Of a stretch of DNA of 64,000 bases, positions 43,386 through 52,548 are shown piece after piece. Position numbers and translations under genes: made by a program. Origin of the DNA: Brachionus rotundiformis (taxonomy: Eukaryota; Rotifera; Eurotatoria; Ploima; Brachionidae); contig JAESIW010000032.1 in NCBI GenBank assembly GCA_016802295.1, positions 1-64,000 of the forward strand, in the 5' to 3' direction. The stretch's first letter is position 1. Every line of letters starts with the position of its first letter. The notes under the pieces are model-generated. The model ran no database searches and was not told where the DNA came from. It saw nothing but the letters and a program-made list of their open reading frames with translations.

Positions 43386-44927
43386 ATGAATAACAGGTTT
43401 AGTAAGCCTACTGCTGCCCCAAGGCCAACTGGTAGAGCAGTTGCAAGTAATGCAGGTAGTGCAGGAGGTAACAGCTTGGCAAGTAAAACAAATACACCTA
43501 TTGGCAGGCCAGTAGCAAGTGGAGCAAGACCAACTGCCCCAGTGGGTAAACCAGTAACTACAGCATCAAGACCTGTAGCTACTGCTAGTAGACCAAATAG
43601 TGCAGCAACAAGGCCAACGGATGCGTTGGTAGATAAACCAGTTGCTGGCAGACCAACAGTAGCAACTGCAAGGCCAACAGCCCCATCGGGTAGGCCTGTA
43701 GCTTCAACTGCAAGGCCAGCCGGATTAAGACCCGTTGCAGGCAAACCTGTAGCAGAAGCAAAAGCACCAGCTACAGATACTAACAAAAGAGACTTTAGTA
43801 GTTTAAAGCAAAGTTTGCTTAGCAAGGTAGATAAAATTAATTCTTATAGCTCTTCTAAGTTTGCTAAAAATGATACTGATGAAGCAGTAGATACTTTAGT
43901 AAATAAAGATGTAACAAGCGTACAACCCGTTAACAACTTTAATGATGTAGCGGTTGCTAGTGCTAAAGCTGAAACTCCCGTTGCAGAAAGTGTTGATGTT
44001 GCAACTGAAGAGCAAAACAATGTTGTTGAGCCAGTAGTTGAACCAGTTAAAGAGCCTGCGGTTGTAGCGGTAGCTACACAACCAGAACCCCGTGCTGAAG
44101 AAGTTACTCAAGAAGCTTCTGTGCAAAACAGCAGAGAGCCAGAAGAACAAAAATTGCCTAGTAACCAAGAACACAGGGAGCCTACGGGTAGAGAGTTTTA
44201 CGGTAGTGCGGTTAATAACCAATCTGTTAACGAAAGATTTGAAAGACAAAGAGAGGTGCAAGGAAATACTAATCAAAATTTTGCACAACACACCCAACAG
44301 CCAGAGAGTGTTAGAGGGGTTGCAGGCGTAGAAAACTCTGCACAGTCGCAAAATTACGAAAAATCTTTTGCAGAAATTAGAAATTTAAAAGCTACTATTT
44401 CTGGCTTGCAATCTACTTTATTAGGTGGCAGGGCTTCAGAAGGTAGAGCTTCTTCTGCTAACCATGGTTCTAGCTTACAAGGGCAAATGGTTGGTTATGA
44501 AACAGCAGGAAGCCAACCTGTTGCTTATCAAACAGCAGAACACCAAGCATCTGGCTATCAATCGGTTGGTTATGCTTCTGGCAATTCTTACGAATCTGGT
44601 GATTCTTACGGAGTGCTTGTGTCTGGGGAGAACAGAAATTTAAATGGCAATTTAAATACATATTACGATAATTATAACAATGGAGATATAATAATGCATA
44701 ATGCTACTGACAGAGAGTTAGAAAGAGAAATTTACGATTTAAAAACTTCTTTAGCTGTATTAATGGAAAAAGTTGCAGCAGAAAACAACAGACCTGCAAC
44801 TGTAATGGTTGATAACGGCGGAAGAGATAACTTAAGATTAATTCATGAGTTAAGAACTTCTATTGCGGTTTTAAACGAAAGAATTTCAAACAAAAATGGT
44901 CAACAAAGATACATTGTTTACAGATAA
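43386..44927 (+). CDS. Low-complexity protein of the secretion locus, with KINSY box and coiled repeats
   Basis: A 513-residue protein of unknown family. Residues 1-125 are basic and rich in Pro, Ala, Arg and Thr, built from variations on GRPVA and ARPTAP. Residues 140-154 are the box LKQSLLSKVDKINSY, shared with the next gene. An acidic Glu/Pro/Val region (about 180-250) and a Tyr/Gly/Ser repeat (about 365-415, G-Y-x-T/S pattern) follow. Three short amphipathic segments near residues 334, 451 and 488 (LKATISGL, LKTSLAVLMEKV, LRTSIAVLNERI) look like one repeated coiled unit. No signal peptide or membrane segment, no cysteine. Good GGAG site. It lies between the giant protein and its exporter, so a cytoplasmic scaffold, chaperone, or co-secreted protein are all possible. 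Confidence 0.7.
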   Translation: MNNRFSKPTAAPRPTGRAVASNAGSAGGNSLASKTNTPIGRPVASGARPTAPVGKPVTTASRPVATASRPNSAATRPTDALVDKPVAGRPTVATARPTAPSGRPVASTARPAGLRPVAGKPVAEAKAPATDTNKRDFSSLKQSLLSKVDKINSYSSSKFAKNDTDEAVDTLVNKDVTSVQPVNNFNDVAVASAKAETPVAESVDVATEEQNNVVEPVVEPVKEPAVVAVATQPEPRAEEVTQEASVQNSREPEEQKLPSNQEHREPTGREFYGSAVNNQSVNERFERQREVQGNTNQNFAQHTQQPESVRGVAGVENSAQSQNYEKSFAEIRNLKATISGLQSTLLGGRASEGRASSANHGSSLQGQMVGYETAGSQPVAYQTAEHQASGYQSVGYASGNSYESGDSYGVLVSGENRNLNGNLNTYYDNYNNGDIIMHNATDRELEREIYDLKTSLAVLMEKVAAENNRPATVMVDNGGRDNLRLIHELRTSIAVLNERISNKNGQQRYIVYR

Positions 44928-44947
44928 TTGTTTGTAGTAAGGATTAA

Positions 44948-47845
44948 ATGGCTAGTAATTTTGAAACGCTAAAAAAAAGCTTGTTAGATAAAGTTAGTAA
45001 AATAAACTCTTACAAACCATCTAGCGCTAATTATACAAAACCTAAAAGTTTTTATAATTCTAATGGCTTAAATAATAATGTTGCAAAATCTACTAGCCCT
45101 TTATCGTCTAATAACGGTGTAGCTGGTAGTAATAATTTAGCTAATAGTTCTGCAAACAGCAAACAAACCAACAATACTGTAAACACTAGTTTATTTAATA
45201 ATAAATCTAAACAAAATAACGTTGCAAGTACTAAAGTAAATACAAACACCGCAGGTAGTAATGTAAATTCTTTTAACTGGTTGGTTAGTAAAAACAACGA
45301 AACTAATAAAAAAGTAGAGCAACTACTTGAAGAAAACAATGTTAACAAAAACGTTAATGGCAATACTTTTAAAAATACCAAAACTGTAAATACAAATGCA
45401 GTATCTAATAAAAACACGCAAAGTAACCCACAGCCAAAGCAAAACAGTACAGCAAGTGCTACATTGCAAAGCAAGGGTTTATCTAAGCAAGATTTACTTA
45501 ACAAGGTAGCTAAATATAAACAGAAATTGGCTAGCCAACAACAAGTTATAGATAGCAATACAGTAAAAGAAAATAGCAAGGTAACGTCTGTTAATGTAGA
45601 AAACGAATCTGTTGTAAACCTAGCAGATGATTTTGTAGTTAATGGCAATACTAAACCTTTACAAAATAATTCTGTAAATACAGATGATTGTGTTAACGAA
45701 ACTAATACTTTACAAAATAAAGATGATTTAAAGCCAACCAATGTTGTGGTAAATAATACAGAAAACGCCAAAAGTATTGTAGATAATGCAGACAATACTA
45801 CTGTAAAAACAGAGCAATTGGCTACAAATGTTGGTAGTGATACTAATAATGCAAACGCGCCTTTAACAGAAACTTTACAAGATACTAGTGCTAATTTAAG
45901 CAACAACGAAAAAAATTTTACAGTCAATGCATCTGTTAATAGTGTAACGGTGAAAAATACAAGCGAACTAGATTTTAAAAATGATTCTGTAAAAAATATT
46001 GATAACGCAAATAATTTACCTAATGTAAATGTAAATACAACTAACGCAACGGTACAACATATTAGTGCAAAAAACCCTGCAGTGGAAAACCCTGTGGTAG
46101 AAAGTGTTAATGCAACTACCTCCGTTGATAATATTAATAATACTACCATAAACAACGAATCGGCAATTAAAGAATCGGTGGCTAATAGCTTTAGTACTAA
46201 CCAACCAATAGCAAGTAAATTTAAAAGCAACGAGTGTGAAAGCACTAAATCTATTGCTAACGAAACTGAATTAAATAAAAATTTAACACAAAACACAACG
46301 CAACCGTTAAACAATATGGTTAATAATAAATTTGCAGAAAAACAAATTAATAAGCAACCATTGTTTAGTATACAAAATGCTAGTGGGGGCGATTCGTTAA
46401 CTAGTAAGTTGCCAATAGATGATATAGCCAACACTAGTAACAAAATTAAACATTATAGTGTAAGCAACAAAGCAAATAATAATTATGCTAATAACTATAT
46501 AAATGAAAATAATTTAAAAAATACAAATAATAATACTAGTTATTCTGCAAACAATGATGTAAAATTAAATTATTATAATAATGCTAAACAACCATTAGTA
46601 GACGATTTTAGCTTAGAAAATATAGAAATAGGAGATAGCGCTGTGAGTTATGAAAATTTACAGACTTTAAAGCGAGAAATAGCCGTGCTAGAAGAAAAAT
46701 TAAACGGAAATAATTCTGCACCAACCGAAGAAATTAAATTAAAATCTATTGATAACGGAGATGAGATGAGTTCTAAATTAGATATGCTAGAGTTAAAGCA
46801 AACTGTAAATACATTGTTAGAAAAATTAAGTTCGCTGTCTTCTACGCCAAAACCCGCAGAAAACAATAGTTCTTCTTTAGAGCATGCGGTTTTGTTAAAC
46901 AGTTTAGTTTCTGGACAAAATAAAAATAATAATAACGATACTACTAAAGATTTTTTAGCTATGCAAAGTTATTTAAATAATTTATCTACTAAATTAGATT
47001 TTTCTATGTATGCCAACGCAAACAGTAATGCACACAATAATGGCAATAATTCTAATAATAACGGCGGTGGATCTAATAATTCTGGCGGTACCGATAGTAG
47101 CTCTATAATTAAAGATTTAATTAACTACAAACTAATAAAATCTTTAAGTTTTGACGATGAAAGGCCATCTAGAGATAGAGGCAGAGACAGAGACAGAGAT
47201 TCTAGTAGAGATTTGTATTTTGATATGAATGATAAAATGCAAGATATGGGAGCATCTTTATTAAAAAACATTAAAGATAACTTAGGTTTAGCTAAAAGAG
47301 AAGACATGGTTAAAATATCTGAAAGTTTAGATAAGTTGGCCTTATTGCACGAAAACAGCCTAACTGTAAAATCTGGTATGGTAGATATGTTAAACAAGTT
47401 AAACGAAAATACTTCTAACATAGATGGCAAGCTAAACCGCATTAATAATATGGTTTATTCTAGCAATAATAATAACGAAGAAGTGGACGATAATTTATAC
47501 TCTATAAACAATAAATTAGACTACATTTTAAATTATTTAGCTAAAAAAAATGAAGAAGAAAAACAAGAAGACCACTTAGTAACGGTTAATACTTTGCAAG
47601 ACAAACTAGCTAAGCTAGAAAACTTATTATTAAGTTCTGGCCATGCAGACGAAGATTATGATTATAATGAAGCAGAAGTAATATGCTCTGAAGTTGACGA
47701 TGCTTCTAGACCAGATTATTTAGATTCGTTAAAAGATGTTGATGTTAAGCAAAAAAATGCCAAGTTAAAAGCAGTGGATGTACAAGCTAATATGGAATAT
47801 TTGCAAAACGAAATTAACAAAGCGGTTAATAATTCTAAAAAGTAA
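44948..47845 (+). CDS. Large Asn-rich protein of the secretion locus, paralogous in parts to its neighbour
   Basis: A 965-residue protein of unknown family, 20 nt after the previous gene. Its N-terminus is the shared box LKKSLLDKVSKINSY (residues 8-22), 12 of 15 identical to that in the 513-residue protein. Residues about 25-560 are low-complexity, Asn/Thr/Val/Lys-rich and probably disordered. Then come two copies of the shared amphipathic unit (LKREIAVLEEKL near 574 and LKQTVNTLLEKL near 616), an Asn/Gly-rich linker (about 690-715), an Arg-Asp repeat (about 735-755, RDRGRDRDRD), and a helical C-terminal third likely to form coiled coils. No signal peptide, membrane helix or enzymatic motif. 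The layout suggests an extended scaffold that oligomerises through its C-terminal half. Function unknown. Confidence 0.7.
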   Translation: MASNFETLKKSLLDKVSKINSYKPSSANYTKPKSFYNSNGLNNNVAKSTSPLSSNNGVAGSNNLANSSANSKQTNNTVNTSLFNNKSKQNNVASTKVNTNTAGSNVNSFNWLVSKNNETNKKVEQLLEENNVNKNVNGNTFKNTKTVNTNAVSNKNTQSNPQPKQNSTASATLQSKGLSKQDLLNKVAKYKQKLASQQQVIDSNTVKENSKVTSVNVENESVVNLADDFVVNGNTKPLQNNSVNTDDCVNETNTLQNKDDLKPTNVVVNNTENAKSIVDNADNTTVKTEQLATNVGSDTNNANAPLTETLQDTSANLSNNEKNFTVNASVNSVTVKNTSELDFKNDSVKNIDNANNLPNVNVNTTNATVQHISAKNPAVENPVVESVNATTSVDNINNTTINNESAIKESVANSFSTNQPIASKFKSNECESTKSIANETELNKNLTQNTTQPLNNMVNNKFAEKQINKQPLFSIQNASGGDSLTSKLPIDDIANTSNKIKHYSVSNKANNNYANNYINENNLKNTNNNTSYSANNDVKLNYYNNAKQPLVDDFSLENIEIGDSAVSYENLQTLKREIAVLEEKLNGNNSAPTEEIKLKSIDNGDEMSSKLDMLELKQTVNTLLEKLSSLSSTPKPAENNSSSLEHAVLLNSLVSGQNKNNNNDTTKDFLAMQSYLNNLSTKLDFSMYANANSNAHNNGNNSNNNGGGSNNSGGTDSSSIIKDLINYKLIKSLSFDDERPSRDRGRDRDRDSSRDLYFDMNDKMQDMGASLLKNIKDNLGLAKREDMVKISESLDKLALLHENSLTVKSGMVDMLNKLNENTSNIDGKLNRINNMVYSSNNNNEEVDDNLYSINNKLDYILNYLAKKNEEEKQEDHLVTVNTLQDKLAKLENLLLSSGHADEDYDYNEAEVICSEVDDASRPDYLDSLKDVDVKQKNAKLKAVDVQANMEYLQNEINKAVNNSKK

Positions 47846-47936
47846 TATTTTACGTATATTTTTTTGTTTTATATGTTATTATTGTTTAGCTATAAATAAT
47901 AATAGTAGTTATTAAATATTTAACACGAGACGATGA

Positions 47937-50081
47937 ATGTTACAAAACGATGCAATTACGGAAGATTCTACGGAAAATACTTTAGATAACAAAGAAGATA
48001 ATAACAACGCTAACCCTAAAGATAAAACAAAGCTTTATAAAGCCTTTAAGCATGTTTTGCAGTTGTTTAATAAAAATATGGCAGATAGTGTTTTGTTTGC
48101 TAATATTGATGTAGAGGCAGAAGGTTTAACTTTAGCTAATATATCTGAAATTTGTAAAAAAATAGGCTTAAGCGTAGAAATGCGTAGGGTAAACCTGTTA
48201 GATATTACAACAGGACCCGCCATTTTAACTTTGGCTAATAACAATTACGTTGTGCTAGAAGACGGAAATAACGTTTTTAACCCAGATAACCAAACCACAC
48301 AAGAATTTACAGCATCTGACTATGCAGAAAGTTATAATGGATATTCTTTGTTTTTTTACGAAGAAGATTTAAGCGTAACCGGTTTTATTAAACGCACTAG
48401 TTTTTTGTTTAGCAGTTTGTCTCAATTTAAAATAATTTTTGTAGAAATTTTATTATTAAGTTTTTTTATAAATATTTTTGTTGCGGTATCGCCTTTTTAT
48501 ACTATGATAATTTACGATAAAGTGGTTCCTAATGCTGCTTTTTCAACATTGTTTGTATTATCTACCGGTATGATAACCGTATATCTATTTGATGTAATTT
48601 TTAAAATGGTTAAAGCTTATTTAACCGAATATGTATCTTTAAGCATTGGTAACCGTGTAGATAACGAACTAATGGATAAACTACTACGTAGTAAAACGGG
48701 TAGTACTGCTACTACGCAAGGGGCTAAAACTTCTTTATTTAAAGAACTTAGCATGGTTAGAGAGTTTTATTTTAGTCGCTTTATTCCATTATTAATAGAT
48801 ATACCGTTTTTAGCATTATTTTTTGTTATATTGTTGTTTATTTCGCCTTGGATAGCTTTGGTGCCTTTAATTTTTAGTATATTAATATTTACAGTTAACG
48901 TATTAATGCAAGTACCTATGCAAAATAGTTATAAATTAATGGCAGGCGAAGACCAAGGCAAAAATAGTTTAATGATAGAAACTTTAGCCGCAACAGAAAG
49001 TTTAAAAACTTTTAACGCTATTGGTAAAATGATGTTTAAGTGGCGTAGAGTGCTAGATAAATCTTACCGTGTAAGTTTTTCTTATAATATGTGGGTAAGT
49101 TCGGCTTCTAATATTTCTATGTTTTTTATGAACCTAGTTACAGTTTTAGTGGTAATTGTTGGTGTGTTTGAAATTTCATCTGGCGTAATGACAATGGGTG
49201 GCTTAATAGCATCTAGTACTTTATCTTCTAGAATAATGAGCACGGTTATTACTTTTTCTGGTATGGTTGTTAGGTACAGATCGGTACAAGGCACGTTGCG
49301 TAGTTTAGAAAAAACCATTAACGCCCCAACCGAAGACAACAGTGCAAACTTTGCAGCCAAAGGGCCTTTTAAAGGTAACATAGTTTTTAAAGAAGTTGGC
49401 TTTTTTTACCCAGCATTGCAACAACCAATTTTAAATAAGTGTAGCTTTAATATTAAAAGTGGTAGCAAAGTGGCTATTATAGGTAAAACTGGTGCGGGTA
49501 AAAGTACTATTACCAGATTGTTATTAGGGCTTGATTTTGCTAACAGAGGGCAAATTTTTATAGATGATATTGAAATTAATAATATTCATATTAGCGAATT
49601 ACGAGCCAACATAGGATTTATGCCACAAAAGTCTCAGTTTATTACAGGCACTGTGCGTGAAAACATTATGTTAAACTATCAGGGCGAATTTTCGGAAGAA
49701 AAGTACAAAAAAGCTTGCGAAATGGCCGGTGTAGATTTAATAACATCGTTATCTTCTAAAGGTGATGATATGATGATACAAGAGCAAGGGAAAAATTTAT
49801 CTGGCGGGCAACAACAAATAATAGCATTAGCCAGAGCAATTATTAACAACCCAAATATTATTATTATGGATGAACCAACCAACGGTATGGACGTTAGCCT
49901 AGAAGGTTTGTTTATGGAAAAAACTAAAGAATTTATTAAAGATAAAACATTTATTTTAATTACACATAAGCCTTCGCAGTTATCGTTGGTGGATAATGTA
50001 ATTGTGGTGGATAATTCTACTGTTGTAATGCAAGATACCAAAGATAATGTGTTAAAAGCTTTATCTAAAAATCAAAAATAA
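47937..50081 (+). CDS. Type I secretion ABC exporter with peptidase-like N-terminal domain (LapB/SiiF type)
   Basis: A 714-residue ABC transporter with fused membrane and ATPase domains. Residues about 45-140 are a C39-like domain without the catalytic Cys-His pair of true peptidases, as in HlyB, LapB and SiiF, where it holds the substrate. Six membrane helices follow (about 150-430). The ATPase domain has Walker A GKTGAGKST (516-524), signature LSGGQQQ (about 621), Walker B IIIMDEP (about 642) and a switch His in ITHKPSQ. It powers transport from cytosol to the exterior together with the HlyD and TolC proteins. The closest functional group is the giant-adhesin exporters. A 91-nt gap separates it from the preceding gene; HlyD starts 21 nt later. 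Confidence 0.9.
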   Translation: MLQNDAITEDSTENTLDNKEDNNNANPKDKTKLYKAFKHVLQLFNKNMADSVLFANIDVEAEGLTLANISEICKKIGLSVEMRRVNLLDITTGPAILTLANNNYVVLEDGNNVFNPDNQTTQEFTASDYAESYNGYSLFFYEEDLSVTGFIKRTSFLFSSLSQFKIIFVEILLLSFFINIFVAVSPFYTMIIYDKVVPNAAFSTLFVLSTGMITVYLFDVIFKMVKAYLTEYVSLSIGNRVDNELMDKLLRSKTGSTATTQGAKTSLFKELSMVREFYFSRFIPLLIDIPFLALFFVILLFISPWIALVPLIFSILIFTVNVLMQVPMQNSYKLMAGEDQGKNSLMIETLAATESLKTFNAIGKMMFKWRRVLDKSYRVSFSYNMWVSSASNISMFFMNLVTVLVVIVGVFEISSGVMTMGGLIASSTLSSRIMSTVITFSGMVVRYRSVQGTLRSLEKTINAPTEDNSANFAAKGPFKGNIVFKEVGFFYPALQQPILNKCSFNIKSGSKVAIIGKTGAGKSTITRLLLGLDFANRGQIFIDDIEINNIHISELRANIGFMPQKSQFITGTVRENIMLNYQGEFSEEKYKKACEMAGVDLITSLSSKGDDMMIQEQGKNLSGGQQQIIALARAIINNPNIIIMDEPTNGMDVSLEGLFMEKTKEFIKDKTFILITHKPSQLSLVDNVIVVDNSTVVMQDTKDNVLKALSKNQK

Positions 50082-50102
50082 TTGTTATAAGGATTTATAG
50101 TT

Positions 50103-51374
50103 ATGAATATAAGTAAAATTAATCATCAAATTATAGTGTTTCCTATATTTTTGTTAATTATGGTGTTTATACTTTGGGCTTCGTTAATGAAAATTGGTGA
50201 ATTTGTTAGAGGTGTAGGTAAAATTGTACCTTCTGGGCAAATTAAAAGAGTACAGCATTTAGAAGGCGGTATTATTTCTAATATTGCGGTTAAAGAAGGC
50301 CAGCAAGTGGCAAAAGGGCAAGTGTTGTATGTTATAAAAAATGAATTTGCTTTGTCTTCTTTAAACGAGCTTCAAATTAATTTAAACTCTAAACTAGCGG
50401 CAGAAGCCCGCTTAAATGCCGAGTTAAGCGGTGCAGAAAATGTTCAGTTTCCTAAAGAAATTGCCGAAAAATACCCTAGCATTGTAGATAACGAACGTAA
50501 AGTGTTTTTACAACGTAAAGAAAGTTTTGAGCAATCTTTAAACGTATTAAAGCAACAGTCGGATCAAAGGCGTTCGCAATTGCAAGAAGAAACCAATAAA
50601 ATTAAAAATCTTACAATTCAGTATCAGTATGCCAAAGATCAAGAGCAAATTGTTTCTAGATTGTTAAAAGCAGGGGCGGCTTCGCAAAAAGAGGCAATTG
50701 ATTCTAAATTACGAGCACAGGGTTTGCTAACCGAATTAGAAGAATATAAAAATAAAATTCAAACTACCGAGCAATCTATACAAGAAGCCTTGGCCAGACA
50801 AGCCGAAGCTACTAGTAAGCGTAATGCAGATTTACAGTCGGAGTTATCGGTTGTGTTAGTAGAAATTGAAAAGCTAAAAGATAATATTGCAGCTAATATG
50901 GATAGAGTTTCTAGAAACGAAATTGTTTCGCCAGTAGACGGTGTGGTTAAAGCTTTATCTTACAATACATTGGGCGGTATTATTAGGGCAGGTGATGTAG
51001 TAGCAGAGATTATTCCTAGTGATGAAAAATTAATTATTGAAGCACGAATTTCGCCACAAGACAGAGCCAGAGTATACCCAGGGCAAAGCGTAAATATTGC
51101 AGTTAGTGCTTATTCTTCTAGAGATTCTAACGCCAGACTAAGAGGCGTGGTAACCGAAGTTTCGGCAGATACTTTTTTAGACGAAGGAACACGAGCCCCT
51201 TATTATAGTTTAAAAATTGAAACCGACTTTGCTAACCGTGGCTATAACGCCAATAAACCAGTTTACCCTGGCATGAATGTGGAAGTAAATATAGAAGCAG
51301 GTACTAGAACGGTTATGGCATATATTTTAAACCCAGTTTTAAGAGTATTTGCTAGTTCGTTTAGCGAGCCGTAG
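50103..51374 (+). CDS. HlyD-family periplasmic adaptor of the type I secretion system
   Basis: A 423-residue membrane fusion protein. One N-terminal membrane anchor (residues about 10-28) is preceded by only a short cytosolic tail. The lipoyl half-motif KRVQHLEGGIISNIAVKEGQ is followed by a long alpha hairpin (about 95-260), the second lipoyl half (IVSPVDGVVKALSYNTLGGII), and a beta-barrel domain with the usual YPGQSVNIAVSAY pattern. It bridges the ABC exporter and the TolC-like duct, like SiiD. The start follows AAGGAT. No obvious terminator follows. Confidence 0.9.
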   Translation: MNISKINHQIIVFPIFLLIMVFILWASLMKIGEFVRGVGKIVPSGQIKRVQHLEGGIISNIAVKEGQQVAKGQVLYVIKNEFALSSLNELQINLNSKLAAEARLNAELSGAENVQFPKEIAEKYPSIVDNERKVFLQRKESFEQSLNVLKQQSDQRRSQLQEETNKIKNLTIQYQYAKDQEQIVSRLLKAGAASQKEAIDSKLRAQGLLTELEEYKNKIQTTEQSIQEALARQAEATSKRNADLQSELSVVLVEIEKLKDNIAANMDRVSRNEIVSPVDGVVKALSYNTLGGIIRAGDVVAEIIPSDEKLIIEARISPQDRARVYPGQSVNIAVSAYSSRDSNARLRGVVTEVSADTFLDEGTRAPYYSLKIETDFANRGYNANKPVYPGMNVEVNIEAGTRTVMAYILNPVLRVFASSFSEP

Positions 51375-51510
51375 ACCTCCTGTAAACTTTTGGTTGATTT
51401 GGTTTTTGCAAGGCGTGGTTTTTTGTTTAAAATGCAAGTTTTTGTTTATGTTTTAGTGGTTGTATAAAGTGTGTTGATTTTTACTTGTTTTGTGTGCTAT
51501 TGCTTATTTT

Positions 51511-52548
51511 ATGTACACGTATTTAAAATACTTTTTTATAGCAAGTTTATTTTTATTTAATTGCTATAATATACAAGCAAAAGCCTACATTTATTATGGT
51601 TTTAGTTTTATGCAAATTAATACTGAAATTAATAAGTATAAAATTAATAAACAAACTACATACACTAGCCAGCAAGTTGGCTTAGGTTATAATTATTTTG
51701 CCAATACTTGGGGCTTTGATATTAACTTTAATTATAACTTACAAAATAATAGAAATACTTTTAATTATGTGGTTAACAATGTTAATAACATTGTTAATTT
51801 TACTAATTTGCAAATTAAGGTTTATAATCCATATAATTTAGACTTATCTTGGCAATATAACCTTTTTAAAGCTAACGATTTAACTATTAATATGTTGCTA
51901 TTGCTTAATGTTGGTTATGCACTGGTAACGCAATTAAACAGCACTACAACACAAGCATATAAACCTAATAACAATGTAAATGATGTTAACAACAACAATA
52001 ATAATTTAGTTACCCAAGAAGAAATAGACAACAACAACGCTGGCCGTGGTTTGCCAATTTCTAAAACTACTAATTTTTCTATAAATTTGTATAACCCTAC
52101 ACCAGAGAAACTATTGTGGTATGCTAATAATAATTATATTTGCGTTAAAATTGATGATAATAATTATAAATGTACTTTAAACAATGGTAATGTGGTAAAT
52201 CCGCAACCAGATAACGGAGGCAGTAATCCAAATCCCAATCCCAATCCCAATCCGCAACCAGATAACGGGGGCAGTAAGCCGAATCCAAACCCTAACCCTA
52301 ACCCTAACCAACAAAACATAAACTATAGCACTACAACAAAAACCACTGGTAAATATATAAATGGCAGTGTAGGGCTAGGTATTAATATTAATTATAACTT
52401 ATTTAATAATTTAGCTATTTATGGCAATGCAGTGTTTGTGCTTGTAAATAGGCAATTTGTATTGCATGGCAGTAACAGTAAACAATTAAGCAAACAAAAT
52501 GTAATAGATGGTTATAAAGCCAATATTGGCTTAAAGTATGAATTTTAG
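51511..52548 (+). CDS. Outer membrane beta-barrel protein with Pro-Asn tandem repeats
   Basis: About 345 residues. I prefer ATG 51511 over the in-frame TTG at 51490 because it begins a standard signal peptide (about 24 residues, ending in IQAKA). The mature protein has alternating aromatic/polar strands, a YYGFSFMQI start, and a final strand ending in Lys-Tyr-Glu-Phe with the C-terminal Phe expected for insertion by BamA. A long loop in the middle contains two 17-residue blocks (QPDNGGSxPNPNPNPNP, 52201-52226 and 52252-52277 mark the repeated DNA) with Pro-Asn dipeptide runs. It resembles OmpW/Omp25-type small barrels, but the family is uncertain. It follows the secretion genes and may be exposed at the surface. 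Confidence 0.72.
   Translation: MYTYLKYFFIASLFLFNCYNIQAKAYIYYGFSFMQINTEINKYKINKQTTYTSQQVGLGYNYFANTWGFDINFNYNLQNNRNTFNYVVNNVNNIVNFTNLQIKVYNPYNLDLSWQYNLFKANDLTINMLLLLNVGYALVTQLNSTTTQAYKPNNNVNDVNNNNNNLVTQEEIDNNNAGRGLPISKTTNFSINLYNPTPEKLLWYANNNYICVKIDDNNYKCTLNNGNVVNPQPDNGGSNPNPNPNPNPQPDNGGSKPNPNPNPNPNQQNINYSTTTKTTGKYINGSVGLGININYNLFNNLAIYGNAVFVLVNRQFVLHGSNSKQLSKQNVIDGYKANIGLKYEF
52201..52310 (+). repeat. Tandem repeat in the barrel protein gene
   Basis: A 51-nt unit is present about twice (26-nt anchors at 52201-52226 and 52252-52277, one mismatch), each followed by runs of a 6-nt repeat (AATCCC or AACCCT) coding Pro-Asn. Copy-number change would alter loop length without shifting the frame. Confidence 0.85.

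Noticed and set aside
43379..43825. 148-residue minus-strand frame rich in Leu, Gly and Ala
   Set aside because: It is the complement of the Pro/Ala/Arg repeat region; the hydrophobic look arises from reverse reading of repeated codons.
45052..46443. 463-residue minus-strand frame opposite the Asn-rich protein
   Set aside because: It mirrors the low-complexity coding strand (Asn/Val codons read as Leu/Phe), lacks a ribosome site, and the plus-strand gene is continuous across it.
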